Below, piece after piece: positions 33,541 to 42,723 of a stretch of DNA of 45,120 nucleotides. Numbering within the stretch: the stretch's first letter is position 1; every line of letters begins with the position of its first letter. Made by a program: the position numbers and the translations under genes. The stretch comes from Chloroflexota bacterium (GTDB lineage Bacteria; Chloroflexota; UBA11872). The stretch is from NCBI GenBank assembly GCA_022825895.1, contig JAJDVX010000015.1, positions 1 to 45,120 on the forward strand, written 5' to 3'. The notes under the pieces are model-generated. The model did no database searches, had not been told where the DNA came from, and worked only from the letters and a program-made list of their open reading frames with translations.

Positions 33541-36339
33541 TTGAGTGACGCCATGACGGATTCCCCACCCGAACGGGATCAATCGCCGGCCAGCGGCGCC
33601 GGCGCCCAAGCGGCCGCCGCGCCGCGGGCCGCTCGGTTGCGACAGATCGGGCGCGTGGTCGTCTGGCCGGTATTGACGCTCTTGTCGCTGCTGCGCCGCT
33701 TCTGGCTGTGGCTGCTGCTGCTGGCCGGGATAGCCGCGTTTGCCTTCTACGTCGTGCTCCCTCGCGTGCAAGAAGAGGAAGTCGTGACGGTGCCGCCGCA
33801 ACCCGTGGAGGCTGTGCGTGAGGACTTGTTGGTCACCGTCCCCGCGACGGGAACGCTGGACTTTGGCACTCTCGTGCAGGTCGGGTTCGAGAACGCCGGC
33901 GTGCTCACCGAACTCAAGGTGGGGGCAGGCGACGCGGTGTCCGCGGGCGACGTTCTGGCGCTGCAGGAAGCCGATGATCTGGCACGCGACATCGACGATG
34001 CCGTTTCGGCTCTGCGCCGGGCGGAGCTCGATCTGGCCGAATTCCTGGAAGACCTCGTACCCGACCCCGACCAGTTCGCCCTGAGCCGGGCGGAACTGGA
34101 CCTTTCCGAAGCCCGCGCCGCGCACGAAGACCTTCAGGTTCCGCCCGACGCGGCCGAAATCGCTTCGGCCGAAGCCTCGGTGGCGTCGGCACAGGCGCAG
34201 GTCGCCTCGGCGCGGGCAAACGTCAGCTCGGCCCAGGCGCGCGTGACCGCGGCCCAGGCGCAGGTGAATGCGGCCCGTGACGCCCTGGACGACTTGCTGG
34301 AAGAAGTCTCCGACACGGAGCTTGCCGACGCGAACAGCAGCGTGACGTCGGCCGAAGCCTCATTGGTCAGCGCGCAAGGCGCCCTGGCCGATCTCCTGGC
34401 CGGCGCTACCGATCTGGAAATCCAGCGAGCGAGGGACAGCCTGGCCGCAGCGCAGGAGGCCGTGGTGGCTGCGCGCCGCAACCTGGACACCGCGGTCGCC
34501 GATCATCCGTCCGCTGTCGCGGACGCCGAGTCCAAGCTCGCCAGCGCCCGGGCGGCCGTGATTTCAGCCCAAGTGGAACTGGGAGAGCTTCGAGTCAAGC
34601 CGACCGCCAGCGACATCCGCGACGCCGAGATCGCGCTTGAACAAGCGCGCCTGACCCACGACGACACCGTGCGGAGCGACAGCAACGCCAGCGCCCAAGC
34701 CAAGGAACGGGCCGGCGTCATCTACGAAGAGGCGCAACGGGCGTTTGCCGAAGCCGTTCGGCCGGCAACCGCGGAAGAACTGGCCGAGGCTGAGGCCAAT
34801 CTCGCCGCCGCCCAGGCCAATCTCGCCGTGGCCGAGGCTACCCGCCAAGACCTGGCTGGCGGTCCCGACCTTGCCGATCTCAACGAGGCGATCGCAACGG
34901 CCGAACGCACCGAGGCCACCGCCGCGGCCGAGCTTGAGGACCTCCTGGAGGGACCGAGTTCAACGGATCTGGCCACGCGCCGCGCCAACGTCGCCTCGGC
35001 TGAGAGCGCCCTGGCGGTGGCACGCGCCAAACTGGACGACCTTATTGCGGAAGTGGATGCCAGCGACGTGCGCATGGCCGAGGAAGACGTGCGCATTGCG
35101 GAGGAAGACGTGCAAGTCGCTGAAGAAGACGTGCTTGTGGCCGAGCAGAACGTGACCTCGGCACTAGCAGGCCTTGCCGACGCCGAGGCCAAGCTGGCCG
35201 ATCTGTTGGCCGGGGCGGACGCATCGGAACTGCGCCAGGCCCAACTGGCCATTGCCCGAGCCGAGATCGACCTGGCCGACCTGCGCGAGGACGCCGAGCC
35301 GGAGACCGACCCGCTTGGAGTCGAACGTCTAGAGCTTGCGGTGTCCGATGCCACGCGTGCGCTGGAGACCGCGCGCACGGCACTGACTGACGCAACCTTG
35401 ATTTCGCCAACGACCGGCGTTGTTCTCGCGGTCGACGCGGATGTCGGTGAGCGAGTCTCCGCCGCCTTCCTCACGGTGGGAGTCTCCGACAGCCTGCGAG
35501 TTCGCATTAACGTCGACGAGAACGACATTGGAATGCTTGAGGTTGGTCAGCCGGCCGACCTCACGTTTGCGGCACTGGACGATCGCGAATACCAGGGCAA
35601 GGTCGCCTGGATCGCCGTGCAAGGTGAGGTCGACCAGGGGCTCGTGACCTTCCCGGTCGACATCTCATTGGATGCTCCCGACGAACACCTGAGAGCCGGC
35701 CTGACCGCCGACGTCGAGATTCTGGTCGCGGAGGCTCGTGACGTGATCGTCGTTCCCAAGGCCGCCGTGCAGACGACGCCGCGAGGCGGCGTGGTATTCG
35801 TGGCCGCCGCGGACGGATCGTCGAGCCGTCGCGTCGTCCAGACAGGCCTGAGCAGCCGGCTGCAGATTGAAATCGTCTCGGGACTGGAAGCCGGCGAGTT
35901 CGTCATGCCCAATGCCGCGCAGGCGCTCGCGGAGGCGCGAGCCGCCGCGCAGGCGGCCGCCGGCGAAGGCGGCACGCAGGCCGGGCCGGCAGGGCAGTTC
36001 GGCAGGCCAGGTGGTCAAGCCGGTGCCGGCACGGCCGCGGGCGGCGCCCAACAGGCGCCTGGCGGTGCGCAACCAGCGTCGGGCGCCGCACAGCCGGCTG
36101 AGGCGGGCGTCCAGCCAGCGGCCAACGAGACAGCGCCAAACCTACAGGGAAGCCAGGGCGGCGCAGGCGGCGGTCAATCCGGGCCGGGCGGGCCGCCTGC
36201 GGGCTTCCAAGGCAGGACGCCGCCCGGGGTGCAGCCCGGGCAATTCCAGGGGCAGCGCGGCCAAGGTGGACAGCGCGGCCAAGGCGGGCAGCGTGGCCAG
36301 GGCGGCCAAGGGGCCGGCGCTGGAGGCGGTGGCGGCTAG
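33541..36339 (+). CDS. MacA/HlyD-type efflux adaptor with oversized coiled coil
   Basis: A 932-residue membrane-fusion protein. One membrane helix (about 54-74) follows a Pro/Ala-rich N-terminus. A lipoyl half-motif ([22 protein letters not shown]) leads into some 490 residues of Ala/Glu-rich heptads, several times the hairpin of typical MacA. The second lipoyl half and beta-barrel begin near residue 620 ([30 protein letters not shown]) and the membrane-proximal region follows ([14 protein letters not shown]). A Gly/Gln/Pro-rich tail (about 800-932) ends in RGQGGQ repeats. The TTG start is used; ATG at 33553 is possible. It is followed two bases later by the ATPase gene, so it is clearly operonic. 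Confidence 0.88.
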   Translation: MSDAMTDSPPERDQSPASGAGAQAAAAPRAARLRQIGRVVVWPVLTLLSLLRRFWLWLLLLAGIAAFAFYVVLPRVQEEEVVTVPPQPVEAVREDLLVTVPATGTLDFGTLVQVGFENAGVLTELKVGAGDAVSAGDVLALQEADDLARDIDDAVSALRRAELDLAEFLEDLVPDPDQFALSRAELDLSEARAAHEDLQVPPDAAEIASAEASVASAQAQVASARANVSSAQARVTAAQAQVNAARDALDDLLEEVSDTELADANSSVTSAEASLVSAQGALADLLAGATDLEIQRARDSLAAAQEAVVAARRNLDTAVADHPSAVADAESKLASARAAVISAQVELGELRVKPTASDIRDAEIALEQARLTHDDTVRSDSNASAQAKERAGVIYEEAQRAFAEAVRPATAEELAEAEANLAAAQANLAVAEATRQDLAGGPDLADLNEAIATAERTEATAAAELEDLLEGPSSTDLATRRANVASAESALAVARAKLDDLIAEVDASDVRMAEEDVRIAEEDVQVAEEDVLVAEQNVTSALAGLADAEAKLADLLAGADASELRQAQLAIARAEIDLADLREDAEPETDPLGVERLELAVSDATRALETARTALTDATLISPTTGVVLAVDADVGERVSAAFLTVGVSDSLRVRINVDENDIGMLEVGQPADLTFAALDDREYQGKVAWIAVQGEVDQGLVTFPVDISLDAPDEHLRAGLTADVEILVAEARDVIVVPKAAVQTTPRGGVVFVAAADGSSSRRVVQTGLSSRLQIEIVSGLEAGEFVMPNAAQALAEARAAAQAAAGEGGTQAGPAGQFGRPGGQAGAGTAAGGAQQAPGGAQPASGAAQPAEAGVQPAANETAPNLQGSQGGAGGGQSGPGGPPAGFQGRTPPGVQPGQFQGQRGQGGQRGQGGQRGQGGQGAGAGGGGG
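35074..35157 (+). repeat. Four 21-bp tandem repeats coding heptads
   Basis: Four consecutive 21-base units encode [21 protein letters not shown] and VAEQNVT within the adaptor's coiled coil. Each is exactly one heptad. This suggests the long hairpin grew by in-frame duplication. Confidence 0.85.
36253..36306 (+). repeat. Three 18-bp tandem repeats in the adaptor tail
   Basis: The units CAGCGCGGCCAAGGTGGA, CAGCGCGGCCAAGGCGGG and CAGCGTGGCCAGGGCGGC encode QRGQGG three times at the low-complexity C-terminus. Copy number may vary between strains. Confidence 0.85.
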
Positions 36340-36341
36340 CC

Positions 36342-37046
36342 ATGACCGCATCCCCCGATCGTCCACCGCCCACCATCGACGTTGTCGATCTGACCAAGAC
36401 CTACCAGATGGGTGACGTCAAGGTCGAGGCCTTGCGTGGCGTCACGTTCACTATCGAGCCCGGCGAGATGGTGGCCATCATGGGACCGTCCGGTTCGGGC
36501 AAGTCAACGGCGATGAATCTGCTGGGGTGCCTGGATTCGCCCACCGAGGGCAGCTACCGGCTGGACGGCGAGGACGTGGAAGGCCTCAGCGAGGACGCCT
36601 TGGCCGACATCCGCCTGCGCAAGATCGGCTTCGTCTTCCAGTCGTTCAATCTGCTCCCGCGCATGACCGCGCGCGAGCAGGTGGAATTGCCACTGATGTA
36701 CGCCGGGGCGCGCAAACGCCGCGAGCGCGCGCTGGAAGCCCTGGCCACGGTTGGGCTGGCGGACCGGGTCGACCACTCCCCCGTTGAACTCTCCGGCGGT
36801 CAGCAGCAGCGCGTGGCCATTGCCCGCGCTCTGGTTACTCGCCCGCGGCTCCTTTTGGCCGACGAACCGACCGGCAACCTGGACACGGCCTCCGCGGACG
36901 AGATCATGGATGCGATTGAGCAGCTGAACGCCGAGCACGGCATCACGACTATTCTGGTGACCCACGAGATGGAAGTCGCCTTACGCGCGCGCCGCGTCAT
37001 CCGCTTCCGCGACGGGCTGGTCGAGAAGGACGAGGTGATGACATGA
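36342..37046 (+). CDS. MacB-type ABC exporter ATPase
   Basis: A 234-residue ATPase of the LolD/MacB class. Walker A GPSGSGKS is at 48-55, the Q-loop is in [14 protein letters not shown], signature LSGGQQQR is at 150-157, Walker B LLLADE is at 170-175 followed by PTGNLD, and the switch histidine is in VTHEMEVA. It sits between the adaptor (two-base gap) and the permease (four-base ATGA overlap), so all three are translated as one operon. It powers a mechanotransmission-type exporter rather than classical transport. In monoderms such systems export or respond to peptides and antibiotics. Confidence 0.95.
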   Translation: MTASPDRPPPTIDVVDLTKTYQMGDVKVEALRGVTFTIEPGEMVAIMGPSGSGKSTAMNLLGCLDSPTEGSYRLDGEDVEGLSEDALADIRLRKIGFVFQSFNLLPRMTAREQVELPLMYAGARKRRERALEALATVGLADRVDHSPVELSGGQQQRVAIARALVTRPRLLLADEPTGNLDTASADEIMDAIEQLNAEHGITTILVTHEMEVALRARRVIRFRDGLVEKDEVMT

Positions 37047-38350
37047 CCGCGGCCGATGGTTTGCGGGTGGCGTTCCGCGCGTTGGCGGCCAACAAGCTGC
37101 GCACGGCCCTCACCCTGTTGGGCATGGTTATCGGTGTGGCCGCGGTCATCACGCTGATGTCGATCGGCGCCGGCGTGCAGACCTCGATTGAGGAGAGGAT
37201 CCGAGAGGCCGGAACAAACCTGCTGTCCGTCAGCCCGGGCGCCAGTAGCAACCGGTTCGGAGGGTTCCGTACCCGTGGCGGCGGAGGCGGAGGCGGCGTG
37301 CAGACGTTGACCGCTCAGGATGCGGAGGCCATCGCCGAAGCCAAAATCCCCGGTATCACCTCGATCTATGCGTCACGCTCATTCAACGGGTCCTTCGTCT
37401 CGCCGGATGGCGCCGTGCAGGCGTCCGTGCAGGGCGTCAGCGAGGTCTACCCGGCCGTGCGGAATGTCGAGATCGGCACAGGCTCCTTCTTTTCGGCCGA
37501 CGACGTTGCACGGGCGTCACGCGTGGTCGTCATTGGAGCCACACTGGCCAGCGACCTCTTTCCCAGCGGCGACGCCGTAGGCGAGACGGTCCGGCTCAAT
37601 ACCCAGCCTTTCACCATCGTCGGAGTCCTGGCTTCGGACGGCGGCAGTTCGTTTCAGAGCAACGACGAAGCGGCCTTTGTTCCCCTCCCTACCCTGACGA
37701 GTCGCCTGAATCCGTCCAAGACTTCAGCGGGCGATGACGTGGTTTCCTCTATTGTGGTGCAGCTGGTCGATGAGAGTGACGCCACCGTGGCCGGCGTCAC
37801 GCAGGCAATCGAAAACCTCCTGCTCAGCCGCCATGACTCCGAAGAGCAGGACTTTTCGGTCGGCAGCCAGGCCGACCAGATTGAGACGATCTCGGAAATC
37901 ACTGACACCATGACGCTGTTTCTGGGCGCGGTGGCCGGAATCTCCCTGTTGGTGGGCGGCATCGGCATCATGAACATCATGCTGGTGTCCGTGACCGAGC
38001 GGACCCGCGAGATTGGCATCCGCAAGGCCATCGGCGCCAAGCGGCGCGACATCATGTCGCAGTTCATGATCGAGGCCGTGGCCGTCAGCATGGGCGGCGG
38101 GTTGGCCGGCGTGCTGATCGGCGTTGGGATCTCGCTTGGACTGAATGAAGTGGGCGCCGGGGCCGAGCAGCCAACGGGCGGCGGCGGTGCGCGAGGCAAC
38201 CCCTTTGCCGGCGGCCTGGTCACCACGATCACCGCGGAGCCCATCATCCTGGCGCTTGTGGTGTCCGTCGTGATCGGCTTGGTCTTTGGTATCTACCCGG
38301 CCTCGCGCGCCTCGCGCCTGGCGCCGATCGAGGCGCTGCGATACGAGTAG
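37043..38350 (+). CDS. MacB/FtsX-type ABC exporter permease
   Basis: A 435-residue permease. It opens [21 protein letters not shown], the amphipathic helix and TM1 of MacB proteins, then an extracytoplasmic MacB_PCD domain of about 230 residues containing a Gly-rich insertion (RGGGGGGGV). The C-terminal FtsX domain has three helices and the motif [17 protein letters not shown] between the first two. The protein ends EALRYE, the usual FtsX ending. It overlaps the ATPase start-stop and is the last gene of the exporter operon. Confidence 0.95.
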   Translation: MTAADGLRVAFRALAANKLRTALTLLGMVIGVAAVITLMSIGAGVQTSIEERIREAGTNLLSVSPGASSNRFGGFRTRGGGGGGGVQTLTAQDAEAIAEAKIPGITSIYASRSFNGSFVSPDGAVQASVQGVSEVYPAVRNVEIGTGSFFSADDVARASRVVVIGATLASDLFPSGDAVGETVRLNTQPFTIVGVLASDGGSSFQSNDEAAFVPLPTLTSRLNPSKTSAGDDVVSSIVVQLVDESDATVAGVTQAIENLLLSRHDSEEQDFSVGSQADQIETISEITDTMTLFLGAVAGISLLVGGIGIMNIMLVSVTERTREIGIRKAIGAKRRDIMSQFMIEAVAVSMGGGLAGVLIGVGISLGLNEVGAGAEQPTGGGGARGNPFAGGLVTTITAEPIILALVVSVVIGLVFGIYPASRASRLAPIEALRYE

Positions 38351-38433
38351 GCCCCCGTAACGCTTGGAGCCTTGGCCGGCGCCACACGTCGCCCTCCAGC
38401 CGGCGTCGGTTCGGGCGGGCGATGTCGTGCGGC

Positions 38434-38691
38434 CTAACGCCTCCGCCGCGGCGAGGTCAGCGACAGCGGGGCAATCCCAAAGCCAAAGCCTGCGATTTCG
38501 CCCAGGACCAGCCCCGGCCAGGGGGAGAGCCCGGTGATCAACCAGTAGAGAACCGCCACCACCACGGCCAGCACGGTCATGGCCAGCGTGGCCGCCAGCA
38601 CTTCTTCCAGCAGCGGATCGATCCGGCGGCCCCACAGCGGCCGCCAGGGCCGGCGCCCAGCGTGGAATGAAGGAGATCCTTGCTGCGGCAT
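38434..38691 (-). CDS. Small membrane protein of unknown function
   Basis: An 85-residue frame with two hydrophobic stretches (about 30-52 and 57-75), the first reading [17 protein letters not shown], and a basic C-terminus (SPRRRR). Base use at third positions is strongly GC, as in neighbouring genes, which supports coding. It converges on the exporter permease and is divergent from the DUF5069 gene. No family is recognised. Confidence 0.55.
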   Translation of the reverse strand: MPQQGSPSFHAGRRPWRPLWGRRIDPLLEEVLAATLAMTVLAVVVAVLYWLITGLSPWPGLVLGEIAGFGFGIAPLSLTSPRRRR

Positions 38692-38786
38692 ATCCGAGTC
38701 TAGCCGGCCAGTCTGTTAGTGCCCGAAACAGCGCTTTGATAGCATGAATGGGCTTCAGGATTGTCACGTATCGGAAGGACGAGCAG

Positions 38787-39227
38787 ATGGCCAAGATGAT
38801 CCCGCTCATTGGTTCCAGTGAAGCCGGTCCGCTGGGGGCCATGCACCTGCCGAGGCTCTGGCTCAAGGTGACGCTGTCGGCCGCCGGCGCGCTGAACGAC
38901 GAGTACGACGCCTGCGGCGCCGGCTTTGACCAGATGGTGCTGGACGGCCTTGGCGTTGACCGCGACGCCGCGGTGGCCTATCTGACGAACGAAAAGCCGA
39001 CCTATCCGCAGTTCGAGCAGTGGGTGGTCGACCAGAATGGCGGCAGCATCGATCAGTCCGTGATCGACGCTTCCAACGCAGCCATCGCCGGCTACAACCA
39101 TGGGGACGACATCGTCGAGGCCATCTCCTCGGCCGCGAACACGAACGCCGACGGCGCCATCAAAGACGCCGTGACGCTCAACGCGCTTGAGGACTGGAAC
39201 GAGATTCACGGAGAAGTGACCGGCTAA
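38787..39227 (+). CDS. DUF5069 domain protein
   Basis: A 146-residue protein with the features I associate with DUF5069: [15 protein letters not shown], a Gly/Asp-rich middle ([15 protein letters not shown]) and [14 protein letters not shown]. Its function is not established. The start is set by GGAAGGA seven bases upstream of this ATG; an ATG 39 bases earlier lacks one. A strong intrinsic terminator directly downstream marks it as the end of its own transcript. Confidence 0.75.
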   Translation: MAKMIPLIGSSEAGPLGAMHLPRLWLKVTLSAAGALNDEYDACGAGFDQMVLDGLGVDRDAAVAYLTNEKPTYPQFEQWVVDQNGGSIDQSVIDASNAAIAGYNHGDDIVEAISSAANTNADGAIKDAVTLNALEDWNEIHGEVTG

Positions 39228-39249
39228 CGCCAGGACACGACGAAACTAC

Positions 39250-39294
39250 GGGGTGCGGATGGCCGAGTTCGGCCCTCCGCACCCCGCACTTTTT
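39250..39294 (+). terminator. Rho-independent terminator
   Basis: Outer stem GGGGTGCGGA/TCCGCACCCC, inner stem GGCCGA/TCGGCC, then GCAC and five T residues (39290-39294). It ends transcription of the DUF5069 gene. Confidence 0.93.
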
Positions 39295-39310
39295 CAGGGG
39301 GGAGTGACTG

Positions 39311-40201
39311 ATGGCGGCTACGACTCAACGAATTGGCTTTGTCGGCGTCGGACGCATGGGCGCCAACATGGCTCGTCACCTCAACGATGAGGGCTTCACG
39401 GTTTCGGCTGTGTACGACGTGCAGCGAGACATTGCCGAATCACTGGCAAGTGAACTGGACTCCCAGGCCCCGGATTCACTGGCGGCCGTAACGGCGGCCT
39501 CGGACGTCGTCATCACCGTCGTGACCGACGACTCCTCCATGCGTGACGTGTTCAGTGAAAGCGGCGACAGCCTGCTAACCGATGCCGCCGGTACGACGTT
39601 CATCAACTGCGCCACCATCACGCCCCAAGTCCACGTGGACGTGGAGGCCCTGGCCGAAGCCGCCGGCGCGAACAGCCTGGAAGGCTGCATGGCCAGCAGC
39701 ATCACCCAGGCGCGCGACGGCACGCTGTACCTGATGTGCGGCGGCCGCGAGGACGTGTACAAGGCCGTGGAGCCGATCCTGGAGAGCCTCAGCATCTCGC
39801 GCATGTATATCGGGCCCGCTGGCACCGCCGCCCAGGTGAAGGCCCTGGTCAACATGGTGATGAACATCAACACCGCCGGCCTGGCCGAAGGCCTGGGACT
39901 TGGCGCCGCGTTGGGCCTCGACCTGGAAATGCTGCAAACGGTGTTCTCGCAGACCGGCGCCAACTCGCGGGTGCTCGAAACCGACGGCGAGGACATGGTC
40001 ATCCGCGACCACGAGTGCTACTTCTCCTCGGCCCACGCCTCCAAGGACTCCGGCATCGCCCTCTCGCTGGCTGACGACGCCGGGCTCAACCTGCCGCTGG
40101 CCCGCGCCACCAAGGCGCAGTACGACCGCATGATCGACGCCGGCAAGGGCGAACTCGACAAGTCGGGCATCGCCGAACTGACTTTTCCCGGCCGAAACTA
40201 A
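39311..40201 (+). CDS. 3-hydroxyisobutyrate dehydrogenase-family NAD(P) oxidoreductase
   Basis: A 296-residue beta-hydroxyacid dehydrogenase. The N-terminal Rossmann motif is GFVGVGRMGANM (about 9-20) with D36 or nearby residues deciding cofactor. The catalytic lysine is K177 and the paired asparagine N181 (AAQVKALVNM). The usual substrate motif DAPVSGG is replaced by EGCMASS, so the substrate may differ from the classical ones (3-hydroxyisobutyrate, tartronate semialdehyde). GGGGGGAGTG before the ATG is a clear ribosome site. It has terminators on both sides and is monocistronic. Confidence 0.9.
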   Translation: MAATTQRIGFVGVGRMGANMARHLNDEGFTVSAVYDVQRDIAESLASELDSQAPDSLAAVTAASDVVITVVTDDSSMRDVFSESGDSLLTDAAGTTFINCATITPQVHVDVEALAEAAGANSLEGCMASSITQARDGTLYLMCGGREDVYKAVEPILESLSISRMYIGPAGTAAQVKALVNMVMNINTAGLAEGLGLGAALGLDLEMLQTVFSQTGANSRVLETDGEDMVIRDHECYFSSAHASKDSGIALSLADDAGLNLPLARATKAQYDRMIDAGKGELDKSGIAELTFPGRN

Positions 40202-40213
40202 GTCGACCGGTCT

Positions 40214-40252
40214 ACGGACGGGGCCGCTGCATGCGGCCCCGTCCGTTTGTTG
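40214..40252. terminator. Strong hairpin terminator between convergent genes
   Basis: A perfect 14-bp stem ACGGACGGGGCCGC/GCGGCCCCGTCCGT with loop TGCAT, followed on the plus strand by TTGTTG. It ends the dehydrogenase transcript and probably also stops the convergent aminotransferase transcript. Confidence 0.88.
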
Positions 40253-40271
40253 ACGCGGGCCGCGCGAAGCC

Positions 40272-41639
40272 TCAGACCATGGCCTGGTCGGCCAGGTCCA
40301 GCGCCTCGTCCACCACGGCCAGGCCCTCGCGCAGTTCCTCCGGCGAGATGGTCAGCGGCGGGTTCACCATCAGCCAGTTCCAGCGGGTCATGGTCACCAC
40401 GCCCCGCTGCAGCATGTACCCGAACATCTCCTTCATCACACCGTAGTTCTCGAACGCAGGTTCAATCTGCGGCACCAGCGGCTCGCGGGTTTCCCGGTTG
40501 CGCACCAGTTCCAGCGCGGAGAACAGACCCAGGCTGCGTGCCTCGCCAATGCTGGGGTGGCGAGCCGCCATGGCCGTATATTCGTCCTTGAGCATCTCGC
40601 CCATATCGACCACGCGTTCCGGGATACCTTCATCGCGGTAAGCCTGAATGGTGGCCAGCGCCGCCGCGCACGCCAGTGTGTGCGCGCCGTAGGTCAGCCC
40701 GGCCCACAGCGGGTTGTCCTCGAAGTGATGCGCGATCTCGTCCGTGACAACTACCGCGCCCAGGGGAACGGTTCCCGACGTCAGACCCTTCGAAATGGTC
40801 ATGATGTCGGGCTCCACGTCCCAGTGCTCCACGGCGAACCAGCGTCCGGTGCGACAGAAGCCGGTCATCACCTCGTCGGCAATCAGCAGTACGCCAAACT
40901 CGTCGCAGATTTCGCGCACGCGCTGCAGGTAGCCGTCCGGCGGCACGATTACGCCGTTGGCCCCCGCAATCGGTTCCAGGATTACGGCCGCGACGTGATT
41001 CGGGCCTTCGAGCCGGATGACCTCGGCAATGTCATCGGCGCATCTCTGGGCACACGTCACGTCGCAGTTCGGGCCATCGGAGCAGAACCGGCAGCGGTAC
41101 GGATAGGGATCGGCGGCGCGCACAATGCCGGGGATGCCCGGCTCGGTGGCCCAGCGCCGCGCCTCGCCGGTCAGCGAGAGCGCGCCGTAGGTCGAGCCAT
41201 GGTATGAGCGGCGCCGGGCCACGATTTTCTGCCGGCCCGTCGCCAGCCGCGCAATCTTGACCGCGTGGTCCGTGGCCTCGGCTCCGCCCAGGGTGAAGAA
41301 GCTCTTGCACAGCGATCCCGGCGTGATTTCCGCCAATTCGCGCCCCAGCTCGCCGCGCGGCTGCGAAGCGAAGCGCGGGTTCACGTAGCACAGTTTGTCG
41401 GCCTGCGCCTTGATGGCCTCCACCACCGCCGGGTGCTGGTGCCCGATGTTGACGTTCATCAACTGGGCGTTCAGGTCCAGGAACCGTCGCCCGTCGTGGT
41501 CATACAGGTACGACCCCTCGGCGCGCTCCACCGCAACCGGATTCACCGCGCCCTGCGCCGCCCAGTCGAAGAACGTGTATTCCCGGTTGAGCTCGGCAAT
41601 CTCGGCGGCCGTCGGTGGGGCGCTCATCGTCATGGTCAT
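40272..41639 (-). CDS. Class III PLP-dependent aminotransferase
   Basis: A 455-residue omega-aminotransferase. The cofactor lysine is K284 (TISKGLTSG) and the pyridine-N aspartate is D255 (LIADEVMTGF). LGGAEATDHAVKIAR is the phosphate-binding region and SYHGSTYGALSLTG the family active-site block. An unusual cysteine-rich segment at 183-200 (C183, C186, C192, C196, C200) precedes ADDIAEVI. Family substrates include beta-alanine, taurine and GABA with pyruvate or 2-oxoglutarate; the exact one cannot be read. The first of three closely spaced ATGs is used, with GGAG nine bases before it. It faces the dehydrogenase gene. Confidence 0.9.
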   Translation of the reverse strand: MTMTMSAPPTAAEIAELNREYTFFDWAAQGAVNPVAVERAEGSYLYDHDGRRFLDLNAQLMNVNIGHQHPAVVEAIKAQADKLCYVNPRFASQPRGELGRELAEITPGSLCKSFFTLGGAEATDHAVKIARLATGRQKIVARRRSYHGSTYGALSLTGEARRWATEPGIPGIVRAADPYPYRCRFCSDGPNCDVTCAQRCADDIAEVIRLEGPNHVAAVILEPIAGANGVIVPPDGYLQRVREICDEFGVLLIADEVMTGFCRTGRWFAVEHWDVEPDIMTISKGLTSGTVPLGAVVVTDEIAHHFEDNPLWAGLTYGAHTLACAAALATIQAYRDEGIPERVVDMGEMLKDEYTAMAARHPSIGEARSLGLFSALELVRNRETREPLVPQIEPAFENYGVMKEMFGYMLQRGVVTMTRWNWLMVNPPLTISPEELREGLAVVDEALDLADQAMV

Positions 41640-41829
41640 GGCGTCGGCTCCAGGAACGGGTGGGGCGTTGCACGTTGTCAATGGCTCAGCCTACTGGAAA
41701 CCGCGAGGCCGCTGGTGTCGATCGACGCTTTCTTCTGCCCGGGCGCCGGATGGCGAATCGCGCTGACCGCCGCCAGATCCATCGCCCTGGTCTACGCTGG
41801 CCGCACCACGGTGAGCGAGGTTGTGTTTG

Positions 41830-42720
41830 ATGCCGTCTGCGCAGGGAACCGCCCGCGGCGAGGACGCCCGCGCGTCACGGTCGGCCATTGGTCGCGTGAC
41901 TGCTGCGGTGAACGTCGATCCCGCCGTTCGGCGACTCGTGATCGTCAGCGACCTCCACGGTTACCGGGAACCGCTGGAAGCCCTCGACCAGCGACTGACC
42001 CGGTTCTCGGAGCCGAGCCTGGTCTTCGTCAACGGCGACATCTTCGAGGGCGGCATCGACGGCCGCTACGCGGTTGAATGGACGATGCGTCGCGCCACCG
42101 GGCGCACAACAAGGGGCAACCACGACAGCGCGATCTTCGAATACCTCAAGGCTGAGCCGCCTTCGGGCGAAGGCGCGCCCGACGACACCGAACTCGGCGC
42201 ATACCGAGCGATGACGCCCGAGCAGCTTGACTTCGTAAAACGCCTGCCCGACATCCTTGATTTGCGCTGGCGCGGCTACAGCCTGCGTCTCATGCATGGC
42301 CACTTCAATCTGCGAACTCCGGCAAGAACCAACTGGCGGCTGCCGCCCGCCGAGCTTTCGGAGCTCTTCGCCGACCGCGAAGTGGACCTGACGGTGATCG
42401 GACACACCCACTATCCGTTTGTTAGCCAAGGCGCCGCGGGAGCGGTGGCCAACCCAGGCTCGGTGGCCGTGCCGCTGTTCCGCCACCGTGACCACAGCGG
42501 TCGCGAGATCGACCGCCGGGCTGACGATCCCAACCTCTCGGTCGATGACAGCCGGCCCTCATTCCTCACGGTCACCGAAGCGGACTGTCGGCTCCAGCCC
42601 AGGATCGAACGCTTCGACTACGACCGCGAAGGTCTCCTCCGCCGCCACGCGGCCCGTGACGGTCTGAAAATACCTCTCGATATCCGCCGCGCCTGGATCG
42701 TGGAGGGTCGCGGCCCGTAG
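41830..42720 (+). CDS. Calcineurin-like metallophosphoesterase
   Basis: A 296-residue metallophosphoesterase. The metal-binding motifs appear in order: IVSDLHG (D, H), NGDIFEGG (D), RGNHDS (N, H), LMHGHFN (H) and VIGHTHYPF (H-x-H), followed by NPGSVAVP. The first 30 residues are weakly conserved, so an internal start is possible; the ATG with GAGG nine bases upstream is used. The family hydrolyses phosphomonoesters or diesters, and the compact layout resembles YfcE/MJ0936-type phosphodiesterases. It is convergent with the sulfatase gene, with only three bases between stop codons. Confidence 0.88.
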   Translation: MPSAQGTARGEDARASRSAIGRVTAAVNVDPAVRRLVIVSDLHGYREPLEALDQRLTRFSEPSLVFVNGDIFEGGIDGRYAVEWTMRRATGRTTRGNHDSAIFEYLKAEPPSGEGAPDDTELGAYRAMTPEQLDFVKRLPDILDLRWRGYSLRLMHGHFNLRTPARTNWRLPPAELSELFADREVDLTVIGHTHYPFVSQGAAGAVANPGSVAVPLFRHRDHSGREIDRRADDPNLSVDDSRPSFLTVTEADCRLQPRIERFDYDREGLLRRHAARDGLKIPLDIRRAWIVEGRGP

Positions 42721-42723
42721 CAG

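Noticed and set aside
34722..35528. Minus-strand frame rich in Ser and Arg
   Set aside because: It is the antisense shadow of the Ala-rich coiled coil of the adaptor; composition is explained by the opposite strand.
36253..36306. Short tandem repeats that could suggest a CRISPR-like array
   Set aside because: The units are contiguous 18-mers in frame with coding sequence, with no spacers.
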